64,000 nucleotides of DNA from Zeugodacus cucurbitae (Eukaryota; Arthropoda; Insecta; Diptera; Tephritidae). The notes beneath the pieces were generated by a model that had not been told where the DNA came from, did not search any database, and saw only the letters and a list, made by a program, of their open reading frames with translations. The position numbers and the translations under genes are program-made. Below are positions 36,117 through 47,784 of the stretch, piece by piece. The stretch lies in contig NC_071670.1 in assembly GCF_028554725.1 (NCBI RefSeq), forward strand, positions 7,740,501-7,804,500. Reading direction: 5' to 3'. How positions within the stretch are numbered: the stretch's first letter is position 1; every line of letters starts with the position of its first letter.

Positions 36117-38449
36117 ATTACCCAATTTTAGACAAGGGTATAATGTCACAACAACAACAACAGCAGGAGCAGCCAACTCCAAAACAACAACTGCAGCAAC
36201 CGCTGAAACTAAGCGCAACTCAAAATGCAGTGAGCGCTGCCGCACCAGCACCGCTTTCATCCGCAGAGCCACTGCCATCCAATTCGGTGGTGGAGACTCT
36301 TTTGTTGCAACCACAGCACGAAATAGCATGCAACGCCTCAACACAACCACCAACGCCGTCGTCGCTGCGCGTCGAAAATTCCGACAAGCGCGACGCGCCA
36401 GTCCAAACGCGCGCAGCTGCGGCACACTTGCCGCCACCGCCGCTGACGTTGCCACAACGACCCACCGATTTGCCGTTGCCAATGCTCCTATCAACGCTGC
36501 CGAAGCAGAAAAGCAAACCGAAGCAGCAACAACAACAGCAGCGGTCAGTAGCACAACAGAAACCGCCATTGCCGGTGAAGCGTTTGGAGAGCCGCGCAAT
36601 AATGCGGCAGCCCGCCAACTCAGCACCTACGGTAGCAGCAACAAAGGCGGAGGAGGCATCGCCTGCGAGTGCGTTGCCACAATTTAAGTCGTCGGCGACG
36701 GAACTGAAACAGAAAAAAGACACAGAAACGTTGACGGAAACAATAAAGAACGAAGAAGAGCAGACAGTGACAGTGATAAAAGAGGAAATGCGTAAAAAAC
36801 ATGCAAGCGGAAATTTGCCACGACAGTCAACAGTGGATGTAGAGCAGCAACAAAAAGTGAAGCAGACAATAGAGTTAGAAACGAATGTGCAGCAACATGT
36901 GTCCAACAAATCAACCGTGCGCCCAGCGCACTCGGCTTTTACATTTGATGTGCGTGGCGTCACGCAGCCGAGTGTTTTGCGCGATTTCCAATTGGCAAGT
37001 GTAAACGCTTGCGAATATGATAGCAAAAAAGTTATAAAATCCAATAATACTGCTGCCAAAGGCGGCAACACACGCAACAACAACAACACTAATAATGTAA
37101 CGCTTACAAATAAACCGACAAACATTACAACAACAGCAACTACAACGAAAAAACCTATAAGCAAATATACCATGTTCCACACATTATTTGAGACATCGCC
37201 AACCGAGGAAGCAGCCACTGCGGCAGCCAGCACCAACGCTTCCACTTCCGGCTGCAGCCAACGGCCACGCAAAACGCCTTCGGTGCTCAATAAACCGCAA
37301 TACGCGCGCTTTTTACAAATCGAACGCGCGGCCGCCACCGCACCCACGGCTGGGTTGACGCGGCAAGCTGTATTGCGCACGCGCAGCAATGAGTTTCAAT
37401 GTGGCAGCGGTGGTGTCGGTGTCGTCCCCAAGCAGCGCGCCTCCAATACAATGGGCCAACTCAAGGCACCCTGTGCAACACCGCAGCAACAACAACGCAG
37501 CGCTTCATTCTCCTTTGGTAACAATGGTGGACGCCACGAGTGCGCTGCCGAAAAAGTGTGTCCGCCCCCCACAACCGCTAGTATAGTAGTTTCCACAAAT
37601 AGCAGGCAAAGTGTTTATGCTACCGCAAATCAGAATAAAAAAGAATTGCTAAAAAGTGTCGGCTATAGTTTGAACGGTACCTCGACCGATGATGAGTGCT
37701 TTGAGGATGCGATAGATTACTTCTATCCCATACCCACAATTACGTTAGAAAATACAAGCTGCTCTTATGAAAATAGCAATAGCCAAAGCCAAAATAATAC
37801 ACCAACAACAATAACTACCACAACTAACAACAAAAACAATGCAAGTGCAGTCGCCGGTAGCGTTAGTGCGTCTGAAACTGCGCTACCGTCCATATTGCAC
37901 ACGCGCACAGCTTGCACCACCACCAACAACAACACTACTACAACAACTATTGCACCCACAACTATAACAACAACAACCACAACACTAATAAGCACCACTT
38001 GTACACAATCAACACCTAACCAACAACAAAATTCTACTACTACTAACACTAGTCTCTCTACTACGCCCACTGCATCTACTACTTCTTCTACCACTTTCTA
38101 TTCTTATTCAACATTTTCCGCAGCAAATTGCGCCACGCGCCACCAGAACTCGCCAGCTACCAACTTAAATTATAAAGCTGGTGGTGGCAATAATATTCAC
38201 CAAGCCAACGCTGTCAAGTATTTGTGTCCGACACCATTTAAGGCCAACACCAACACCAAAAACCCATGCAACAGCAATGCTAGCGCTATCACAACCAAGC
38301 CCAAGAGTGTCAACTATAATGCTGCCAATTCGAATTTGTCGCCAACGCGGGCGGCAGCGGGTGCACTTATCTCACCATTTTCTCTGCCAGTCGCTTCTAC
38401 CACTTTGCTGCGTTCGCGCATACCCGGCAACACCCTGTACTATGTTTGA
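36117..38449 (+). CDS. bif: bifocal-like gene, large alternative exon D (Q/T/N-rich)
   Basis: A 2333-nt open exon, the most GC-rich part of the window. It begins AT|TAC after an acceptor, so exon B joins as G|AT (Asp), giving ...LPL-D-YPILDKGIMSQQQ. About 777 residues follow to a stop at 38447-38449 (...SRIPGNTLYYV). Seen in order: polyQ and QP-rich start, Pro/Ala-rich segment, a Lys/Glu-rich segment (about residues 195-265), then more complex patches that look conserved: HSAFTFDVRGVTQPSVL, KYTMFHTLFETSPTEE, KPQYARFLQIERA. Around residue 523 lies STDDECFEDAIDYFYPIPTI. A long Thr/Asn-rich run covers about residues 560-665. The protein is largely disordered and no enzyme domain is seen. An ATG at 36143 could also start a separate product. 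Long open frames on the opposite strand are shadows of the repetitive coding. Confidence 0.7.
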
Positions 38450-38784
38450 GTTCGTGTTTGTGTGTGTGTGCGCCCGCCCGCCCAACTGTCTTGTGTCAGC
38501 CGCCTGTCAGCCTGCTTTGTAAATTGTTTTCACGTGAAAGAAAAAATATGTGTAAAGTCTTTATTTTTCTTCTTCCTTTTCAGTTTCTTTCTTGATTTCA
38601 TTTAATTTCTGCTATTCAATTTTGTAATCTAATCAACTGCTATGCGCATTGGTGTAGAAAGCTTGTGGGTTATATTTATCGACTTGGCAGTTATCGATTG
38701 AATGAAATATTAAATTTAGTTTAATTTGGATTTATTCTTTATTTAATTTAAAATTAAATTAAATTTAAAAAAATTCTAAATAAC
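38450..38784. other. Exon D 3' UTR or intron
   Basis: Directly follows the exon D stop. ATTAAA motifs occur near 38709, but no strong AATAAA is found before the transposon at 38878. No donor close to the end of exon D is in phase for exon E, so a terminal exon is likelier than a cassette. Confidence 0.4.
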
Positions 38785-38825
38785 CTTGGGGTCCATATGA
38801 CCCAGCAGCATTATCATCGGGTTAA
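38785..38825 (-). mobile_element. piggyBac-like terminus candidate (right)
   Basis: Ends ...CAGCATTATCATCGGGTTAA. Read from the minus strand it begins TTAACCCGATGATAATGCTG followed by a GGGTCA...GGACCCC inner palindrome. It resembles the motif at 12733-12770 in opposite orientation. TTAA and CCC/GGG fit piggyBac ends, but the partner is 26 kb away, so both may be solo remnants. Confidence 0.3.
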
Positions 38826-38877
38826 GAATTATATGAACGTTGTTAACTAAATTAAATATATTTTTTGTATACAGTAA

Positions 38878-40047
38878 CAGCCCTATTCTGTGCACTTTAC
38901 AAATTCAACAAATTACTAATTTGTAAAAAATTGAAATTTATCAAGCATTTCGTATTCTGTGTCTAAAATAAAAAGCTCTTTTCTTTATAAGTAAAATGCT
39001 CTTGACAAATAAAATATCTCGCTGTGGATAGTTGTGAAAGTGAATTTGTTGCAATGGAGATGTTTTACTTTTGTCGTTAGTGTTATACAAAGAGGAAAAA
39101 TATGAACATGTGGATGGCTCGCGTTATTGAGCCGTTTTTATAATATATTAAGAAGTTTATTTTTCCGTTTTTTGTATAAAAAATGGGGATAATGAGGGTA
39201 ACATTGGCGAAATTGTTTTCTGTATATTGCATGCGATTACAGCTTAGCAAATTTTTGCCAACAAAGAACAAAGTTTAGATTTTGTAGTCGCCAAGGAACT
39301 TTTCTGAAGCTAAACATAACAACCAACTAAATCAAAATTGCATTCCAAACAGTTTTAAATATATTGTAAAGGACATATGTATATGTATTATATTATGAAG
39401 TATTCTACGGCTTTGCGGGGGAGCAAAATACTATGGAGAATCTGGGATGGAAAAGTGAAAAAGTGAATATATAGGCTCTGCCATTTGATTATCAATCAAC
39501 TTTATTTACGCGCGGCACTCCCTGTTTGGTTAGGTATAACCCTGTCATCTATATAGAGTAAATGGAGTTGTGAAACCAAACCAAATACTTTGCATCAGGT
39601 CTGAAAGGCTTCAGTCGATATCACGACATCAGTGCTCGGTTAAAACAAACACTCATCCAAATAACGGCCTTTTGCATGAAAAATAGTGCCAGCTTCGGAG
39701 CATGGAATATTTGCGCACCCTAAGAAAAGTCTAGACCAAAAGCAATGGATTTATTGTGAAATTGAAGTTAAATTACATACAAACAAATATTGAAATGTAT
39801 TTGAAAACTTACGTTAAAAAATAATTCAAATCAATTTTTCAATTCAATTCGAATATAATTGGACAGAAATCAGCTGTTTCTGTTTATATTATTTTTTTTT
39901 CCCACACGTGTGGCGAAAAGCTATGCGTACTGAAGCTTTTTCTTTTATAAAAATTGTCACAGAATACCAAAAAAGTTCTTACTTGATAAAAATCTGAAAA
40001 AATTTTAAACTTTTTTGTTATTTTGTCAAGTGCACAGAATAGGGCTG
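38878..40047. mobile_element. PIF/Harbinger-like non-autonomous element (1170 bp)
   Basis: Starts CAGCCCTATTCTGTGCACTT and ends with its inverse (AAGTGCACAGAATAGGGCTG), about 20 bp, flanked by TAA on both sides (38875-38877 and 40048-40050). A 3-bp T(A/T)A target duplication with such TIRs is the hallmark of PIF/Harbinger. Sub-terminal parts also pair (CAGAATAC near 39960 against GTATTCTGTG near 38951). The interior has no intact transposase. The small open frame at 39083-39271 (minus) is not recognisable. Confidence 0.8.
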
Positions 40048-40353
40048 TAAATTTCGAAATTTAGTAATTTTTTTTTTGACAGATTGTAGATATTTTGAAA
40101 TTAAAAAAAATATTATTTTACTATGGTTAACAATTGATAGCTGCTATAGTGTATTTTCGCTTTCAGCGGATTTCATTTACTTACAATTGTCCCCTAATAT
40201 TCGTATGATATGGTTTTCCAATCATGGTGAAAGGCTATAAAACTCATAACTCCCATTATAAACCATATTCCCCAGGCTTATCGAAACATCGTGGGTTTGG
40301 CTACAAACAATGTGCTCATATCATAACACGCTTGGAAAAATACAACTCTGATA
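40048..40353. other. Short spacer
   Basis: Mixed composition between two transposons, with nothing recognised. Confidence 0.4.
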
Positions 40354-40725
40354 GTCATTTCACACAGGAGCTAATTGATCAATTAACTGGCCTTTACTCG
40401 ACTGCTCGATTACTAAATAAAAATCTACATTAATTTTTCATTGAATTTTAATCGGCTTAAAAATGAAATGTGACTACGATACAGAGCGTATTTATAATTA
40501 TATATAGGTTCCTTGTATGCAAGTTGTTGTTCACGCTACAGGACGATAGATGTCGCTGCTAAAAATAGCAATCAGCTGATGAAACTTATCAACTTCTTAT
40601 GAAAAGCAACAAACAAAAATGTATAACAGCTGATCGGTTATAAAATAGTCGGCAGTGTGAAGGGCAAAAATTTATTACTCAATCAATATTTTAATTGATC
40701 AATTAATTTGGCTGTGTGAAAAGGC
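40354..40725 (+). mobile_element. TIR-MITE family 1, copy 2 (about 372 bp)
   Basis: Same orientation and nearly the same length as the copy at 3923: starts GTCATTTCACACAGGAGCTA and ends GGCTGTGTGAAAAGGC. The interior shares GGCCTTTACTCGA, the GCAATCAGCTGATGAAACTT block and TCAACTTCTTATGAAAA. The left flank has TA; the right flank TA is offset by a few bases. Confidence 0.8.
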
Positions 40726-41229
40726 TTTTACAGTATGTAGTCGGCTTTAATAAATCATAATAATTAAATGCGACTTTTTTACCAATAAGAAAAAACTATA
40801 TTTATTAGAATTCGTTTTTTTTTATTGAAAGTAAAAAATTATAAAAAATACTAATGAAATAACTATGCTTATTCCAACCGTTCAGTTGATCTTGTTCGCA
40901 AGAATTTTTTGAAATGCTTTAAAAATAATTTCCCTACCATAATATCGTATGCGCTCATTATAAAAAACCCAAATACATATACCATATGTAGTTACGCTAA
41001 AAATTTGTTGTTGTCTTGCTTATTAAACTGTAAAACAAAACTTCTCGCCTACACTTTGGCTTTCAACTGTACATAAATAAATCTCATTTGGCGGCTTGTA
41101 AGCAACTGCAACTCAAATATACGCCGTAAATGATGCATATTTATAGGCGCTGTACATGCTAAAACTATATATGTACATACTATATACACACACGTGCACA
41201 ATCACTCACTAGTTTTTGTTGTTGTTGTT
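40726..41229. other. Intronic sequence
   Basis: Nothing recognised. Confidence 0.4.
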
Positions 41230-43200
41230 TTTTTTTAACAAAATCTTAATTAGTATGCGCTTTTAATTATTTATTTGTTAATATAAAGGCATAAGCTGCA
41301 ATGTTTTTTTTCTATATTTCACAAATAATGTTGCTGTTAAAAAGTCACAATTTTGAGTGTAAAATTTGAAAAAACTAGTCATAAACAATTATTTTGAGAA
41401 AATTATATATAAATTTATATCAAAAAATTATAATTACTTCGATAAAAAGTTATTATAAATTTTATTTAAAAAAAAATATTTTTCTTTTTCAAAAAAATTT
41501 GATAACGGTTTATTTTTGAAATAATAAATATTATATAAATAATAGAATATAAATATTATATAAATAATAGAAATACATATTAAAAAAAAATAAACTAATA
41601 TATTAATTTTTCATACATTTCGAAATAAAAAAAAATATTAAAAAATTCTGAAATTAAAATTTAGCGGTAATTTCCTTAAGAAAATATTTTTTTAAAATAA
41701 ACTAACATATTTTTCATACATTTCGAAATTAAAAAAAAAAATATTTAAAAATTCTGAAATTAAAATTTAGCGGTAATTTCCTTAAGAAAATATTTTTTTT
41801 ATTTTATTTTTTTTAGTTTTTATTTATTTTTTTATTTATTTACGTATAATCGTAAAAATATATATTCCATCTTCCAAAAAAAATATTATGTTATGAGCAG
41901 TTATGTTATTATGAATGAGCAATTAAAAAAAACAAATTTTAAATTCTGAACTTTAAATTTAGCGGTATTTTCCTTAAGAAAATATTTTTTTATTTTATTT
42001 TTTTATTTATTTTTTATTTATTTACGTATAATCGTACAAAATTTATATTCCATTTTCCAAAAAAAAAATTATTATTATGTTATGAGCAGCAAATTTTATA
42101 AATAATTATGTTAATGAAAATATTTTAATTTTTTTGAAATTTCATAAACAAATTTTATGTATACTTTATTTCATCTAATAAATTTTTAGAAAATTTTATT
42201 AGCTTTTTAACAAATTTCTCAAATTAATTTGTTATAAAATCAATATTTTTTTAATTATTATTATTATTTTTTAATTGATGTGAATTTCATAAATTTCAAG
42301 ATTTTTTTTGTTATAAAATTTAAGTTCAATTATTTTTATCAATTAATTTACTAAAATTTTATAAAATTTAAGCTTAAAAAATTAATTAAAATAATTTAAA
42401 TTTTTAAAGCTATAGACATATAATACATAATTTTTTTAAATAAAATTAATTTAATTTTATACATATAATCAAGGACTCAGATTGATATTTAGTTTTACAG
42501 TTTTAATGATTTTAAATTTTTAATCCATGACTCATTAATTATTTTATTAAAAATTCAAGCTTTAAAAATATTTTACTATATTTATTTAATTTTATTAATT
42601 TAATATTTTTTTTTTTATAATAATTTTTGTGAATTTCATAAATTTCACGATAGTTTTGTTATAACATGTGATTTTAAAAAAATATTTGAATTATTTTAAC
42701 AAATTTATTTATTTAAATTTTCAGTTAAATTTTTAAATTTCAATATACTTTTTTTTCTTTTAAACAATTATTTTGCTTAAAACTCATTAAATTGATAATT
42801 TTTAAAAGCTTATACATAATAATTTTTTTTTGATAATATTATTTTTTTTTATAAAATTATTATTTTTTTAATTTACTTTAAAATCCTTAAATTAATTTAA
42901 TTCAAAGACTTGGTTTTTGCGTATTAAATTTGAAAGTTTAAATGTGTGAAAATTTTCAATTATACATTTTTCGAACATATGAAATATATGAAAATATATT
43001 CTTATAATGTTTTTTTTTTTATTAATTGAAGTTAATTATTAATTAAATACTGTAGCAGTTTTAATTATAATAAATTTGAATGATTTCAAAAATATTTTTT
43101 TTTAACATTTATTTTTTTTAGAATTTATTTTAATATTTTTTTGTTTTATAAATATTTTTGTCTCACATTCTGTAACAGTATTATGAATTTTAGTTAATCT
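41230..43200. repeat. AT-only tract with repeated TTTAGCGGTAATTTCC block
   Basis: Nearly 2 kb without appreciable G/C. A block (ATTCTGAAATTAAAATTTAG, then CGGTAATTTCCTTAAGAAAA) occurs near 41650, 41756 and 41943. TTTACGTATAATCGTA occurs twice, near 41840 and 42022. Unlike the T-skewed tracts upstream, A and T are more balanced here. Confidence 0.65.
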
Positions 43201-45130
43201 CGCTTGAAATTGTGATTTTTATACCAACAGTATACAGCATACATTTTCATATCCTTCTCCTTTATTGCTCTAATTTGAAACCTAATCAAACATTTTTCTC
43301 ACTCTTTATGAATCTTTTGCAGATGTAAATTAAATAATAATAATTAATAAATAACTGAATAAACATTAACGAAATAATATTTATTATAAAATGCGTTTGT
43401 GTAAGTGTGCCTAAACTGCAGAAGCGCGTTGAATGAAAACGAAAAATTTTAAATAACAAAAATGAAAACACAAAAAACATTTATTTGAACAAAATAAACG
43501 TAAATACAAATAACACATAAATTTTACGAAACTCCGTAAATGCCAAAAGTAAAAAAAAAAACAGTTTTACAACAACAGATAAACGCTAATAATACCAAAG
43601 CTATTTAAATTGTCTGCCTGCCCGTACGCCCCGTTCGAAAGTCTGCTACTCGGTACAATCAAACCAAACCAAAACCAACAACATGACCACCAACAGCACC
43701 GTTACTTTGCTAACCACCTTATACTAAATGCTAACTTTAAGCCATCAACAGTAAAACTGCTCAAAACTTCTAACAACCACCTCTAAAAATAAACAAAAAT
43801 AATAATACTTGAAACTGCCAAAAACTGATTTTTATATACTCGTACTACTAAAAATTAAAGAAAAAAAATTATAGACAAAAAACATAACGAGTAAATTTGC
43901 AATTATACGTCGCTATAGCTTACGTTTAATTACCGCTAATGCTTTACACAAAAAAAAAAACATACACACGCGTCAAACATACCAACAATTAAAACTGCAA
44001 CAAGCAATGAATTACAGAAAAAAATTATTTAAAAAAACACACACAATTCGCAATGTTTTCAACAACGGTAAATGAAGAAAACAAAACAGCTGTTTAATAA
44101 AAACGCACACAACACCTTAGAACGTGGCGTAAGCACGTTTACGCGTTCACGTTATGTGTGCGGAAGAGCGTAATGAGTACGTGAAATGCCACAACTGCTA
44201 TTCCACTTTTTTGCTTAACCTCGAATTTGAAACGCAAAAAATGTGCGCAATATGCATTGAATGTTGTTGTGCTACTGTCGCATAATTTTAGTAAAGAAAA
44301 TAAAAAAAAAAATAAATAAATAATTTTTATAAATAAAATATGAAACTACGAATTGTGTGTACGTGTGTTGGGCCAGTATTGAAAATTCTGTTTGAGTTGA
44401 GGTAACTAACCGGTTTACATATATTTAACAAATTATTTATTAGCAAGCAAATTACTCGCTATCACTAACAAAAAATGCAATTTTTCATCTTCAACACTTT
44501 ATTAACAATTTATGAATGTACATATGTTTGTAGAGGTGCATCGCTATCACTAATTCCCATGCATGCTTATTATTATTATTATTATTAAAACATATATGTA
44601 TATCTTGTAATCATGCTCTCTATCATTGTATTGCAAGCCATTAATACATTTTTAATAGAAATTATAAAATTCAGTTAGCAACACAAGTTGGAATGTGAAA
44701 CCTTGATTTGTGGTTAGAAATACTTGAAAAAAATTATAGTTTTCGAATGTGTCTATATTAATGCTTTGAAATTGAGTTGGACTACTTTAATATACTATAG
44801 ACCAGAGTAGGGGAGTTCACAGATTTTTGTATAATAGAACATATGGTAATTGAACTTTTCTATTTTTTTATATTTTATTAATTCCTTTTTGTCTTCTGGA
44901 GTTGATATTTCTAGTTTTCTGAAGTTTATAGCTGAAATAGACTACACACCACAATTAATGTCTGACACCAGCAGTCGAAAACGTACTAAAATTTGAAAAT
45001 TAGTACTCAGGTTATTAACTTTGTTGGAACTTCATTTAACAAAGCGCATTTAGTAAAAAATTATTAATTAATTTATTACTTAATTATTGTAAAAAATTTT
45101 ATAACTCGCCTACTACATTTTTACGCAAAA
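43201..45130. other. Intronic sequence D-E
   Basis: No gene is supported. An ATT trinucleotide run lies at about 44566-44586. Confidence 0.4.
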
Positions 45131-46370
45131 TTAAAAATTTTGAAATAATGCAATTAATTTTTTATTTTATTTTAATCCTTTTATTTTTTTTTATTTTAAT
45201 TTATTTTATTTTAACTTTCAATTTTTTTTTTTAATTCTATTTTATTTATTTTAATCCTTTTGTGTTTTTTATTTTAATTTTTTTTTAACTTTCAATATTT
45301 TTTTAATGTATTTTATTTTAATCCTTTTATTTTTTTATTTTAATTTTAATTTATTTTATTTTAACTTTCAATTTTTTTTTTAATTCTATTTTATTTATTT
45401 TAATCCTTTTGTTTTTTTTTATTTTAATTTTTTTTTAACTTTCAATATTTTTTAATGTATTTTATTTTATTTTATTCTATTCTATTCTATTCTATTTTAT
45501 TTTATTTTATTTTATTTTATTTTATTTTATTTTATTTTATTTTATTTTACTTTATTTTATTTTATTTTATTTTTATTTTATTTTATTTTATGATGCTTAG
45601 TTAGAGACGGCATCTATTCGCCTCTTCGCCGGAGGTTCATTGGGCGCATGAGGCTTTTTAGACCAGACCCTCTTCTCCGGCAGCTCTTGGTCGGGGACTG
45701 CGTATTACTATTCGCAGCTAACCTATTACATAGGCCATTCACTATTCGCCACCTGCGACCCCGGTGGTAGCCTGAGATTATCTCCACCAAATAAAATAAA
45801 AAAATTAATTTTATTTTATTTTAATTTATTTTATTCTATTTTATTTTATTTTTTAATTTAATTTAATGTTATTTTTTTAACTTTAAATTTTTTTAAATTC
45901 TATTTTATTTATTTTAATTTATATTTTATATTTTGTTTAAATTTTTTTTTTACTTTCAATATTTTTTTTTATGTATTTTATTTAAAATTTTAAAATAATG
46001 CAATTAAATTTTTATTTTTATTTAATTTAATTTAATTTTTTTATTTTTTTTTTTATTTTATTTTATTTTATTTTATTTAATTTTATTCTTTTAAATTTCA
46101 TTTATTTTTTTAATTCTGTTTTATTTATTTTGTTCTTTTATTTTTTATTTTATTTTAATTTTTTTATTTTTTTAACATTCAATATTTTTTAATGTATTTT
46201 ATTTTATTTTTTTTTTTAACTTTCAATTTTTTTTAATTCTATTTTATTTATTTTATCCTTTTATTTTTTATTTTATTTTAATTTTTTTATTTTTTTAACA
46301 TTCAATATTTTTAATGTATTTTATTTTAATTTTTATATTTTATTTTATTTATTTTTCAAATATTAAATTA
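45131..46370. repeat. TTTTA pentamer arrays
   Basis: Clean (TTTTA)n, with a TTCTA variant block, at about 45455-45590. The surrounding 1.2 kb is degenerate TTTTATTTTAATTTT with a longer phrase repeated (TTAATCCTTTT, AACTTTCAATATTTTTTAAT, then GTATTTTATTTTA) at least four times. A GC-rich insert at 45594-45790 interrupts it. Confidence 0.8.
45594..45790 (+). mobile_element. GC-rich 197-bp insert in the TTTTA array
   Basis: Sharp composition change: AGAGACGGCATCTATTCGCC, GGTTCATTGGGCGCATGAGG, CGGCAGCTCTTGGTCGGGGA, ending ...GAGATTATCTCCACC and then an AAATAAAATAAAAAA tail. A short body with an A-rich 3' tail suggests a SINE or a 5'-truncated LINE end inserted in the array. No tRNA-type A and B boxes are certain, and no coding frame is visible. 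Confidence 0.5.
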
Positions 46371-47464
46371 TTTATTTTCCACACTGTATCAAAATTCCTG
46401 TATAAGTAATTTAATTTCGCTTAAAAATACATTTTTTATACTCAAAGAATGCAATAAAACAATTTAAAACGTAATTAATTACATAAAGTTGACTTACGTC
46501 ATTACGTAAAAGCTTACTTTGTTATCGATTTCCTATAACTTAATCGACAATTGTTCTCACTAAAAGTACATAATTCGTTTCTTTGAACACGTATTTTGAT
46601 TTGATGCAATTTCTATTAAAATTTTATTTAAATTAATTAGTTATTCCTTATAGTTTGTAGAAAGTACACAATTTGTGTAGACTGAAGCATATTTTATCAA
46701 TTGCTGCCAATTGTAGTGACCAAAATGTTGTTAAATTAAAAAAATGTCGCAAAGTCGAAGTAGTGCAGTTCGGGTGTGTAGTTGCAGTTCGCATTGATTT
46801 AATTTCTCTTTGTGTTGTGAAAATCTATGTTATCATTGTATTATTAAGCCGAAACGGCAATGTCCAAGCTAAATTAACTTCACTGAAAACATACTACAAA
46901 AAAATTCAAACCAAAAAGCCAATTAGCAGTATCAGAATTTCTAAAATGTAAAAATCTTGAAAAATTACAACAAAAATGTTAATCAGACATTAATTTATCG
47001 TATTGCTATCAAAATAGAAGAGCATAAAATATTTAGCAGTAGATCTAGTAGCTCTAATTCATAAACATATGGTATATTTGTTACATACACTTTGCATGAC
47101 TGGCGTTTGGTATTTCTATTACATTATTGGTTTTAATAAGAAATATAATTAATAATTATAATATAAACACAACTATCAAACAAATCCAACAACAATAAAA
47201 GTTTCAATAAGTCCACACTCATGCTACTACATGCATATAAGCGCACTGTGATACACATCGCCATTATTCCAAACCAACTGCCAAATTCCTTTGCATTTAA
47301 GTGTCACAAAGTATACATAAGTTCACTTATATTTATTCAAGTATTTTATATATATTTTACAAGCTTAAAATACTTTAAACAAATACATTTCACTAATTAC
47401 AAAATGTTTCCTTTTCTTTTTCTCCCCACACAACCCACTTACGCGCTTACGGCTATTTGTGTAG
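46371..47464 (+). other. bif: Last part of the intron before exon E
   Basis: AT-rich. It ends with TTTTTCTCCCCACACAACCC... GGCTATTTGTGTAG as acceptor, with a pyrimidine-rich stretch about 45 bp upstream. Open frames here are not supported. Confidence 0.45.
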
Positions 47465-47784
47465 GTTCAGCACCGCTTGGTTTTTACACGCCTGTGAAAG
47501 CGCCCATCGATAATATCTTTCAATTGGGTGTAACGCGTGCACCTAACGGTAATGGTCATCACGCCTTCAATAACACCTCAACGCCCACGAGTAACGGCAC
47601 CACCAACGTCAACACAGCAGCCACACAGAATGGGCAGAAAACGAATGGCATTTCGAACAGCAATGGTGGCTTTGACGCTGACGACACCGAGGAGTCGGAG
47701 AGTTTGCAGTATATAAAACCGGCGAACGATGATCTCACCATTGCGTACAGTGAGGGCGCGCAGAAGACAGATTTATTGTATTGA
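47465..47784 (+). CDS. bif: bifocal-like gene, terminal exon E
   Basis: Starts GT|TCA after TTTGTGTAG, completing the codon left by exon B (G|GT, Gly). B-E therefore reads ...GNLPL-GSAPLGFYTPVKAPIDN. The exon adds 106 residues and a stop at 47782-47784: FQLGVTRAPNGNGHHAFN, then an Asn/Thr/Gly-rich linker, then an acidic tail (FDADDTEESESLQYIKPAND, DLTIAYSEGAQKTDLLY). Composition is clearly coding against AT-rich flanks. RVQF to the stop along B-E is about 194 residues, close to what I recall for the long Drosophila Bifocal isoform (RVQF near residue 992 of about 1196). That supports E as the conserved last exon. No catalytic domain. It is followed by a long 3' UTR. Confidence 0.78.

Noticed and set aside
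36328..36687. Second + frame in exon D (119 codons), reachable from exon C by the AAG|GTTGGT donor
   Set aside because: It ends at 36687 while the main frame stays open to 38449 with complex motifs. A weak donor would be needed, so it is probably overlap by chance in repetitive sequence.
35979..37596. Minus-strand open frames of 389 and 215 codons over exon D
   Set aside because: They are shadows of the + strand coding. Val/Cys/Ala-rich composition mirrors Gln/Thr/Asn codons, and there is no motif or splice signal on that strand.
39083..39271. Possible transposase fragment inside the Harbinger-like element
   Set aside because: Sixty-two residues with no DDE or Myb-like motif; the element is better called non-autonomous.
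47221..47464. Upstream extension of the exon E frame to an ATG at 47221
   Set aside because: The acceptor at 47464 and the phase match to exon B explain the coding part. Upstream translation is Phe/Tyr-rich intron.
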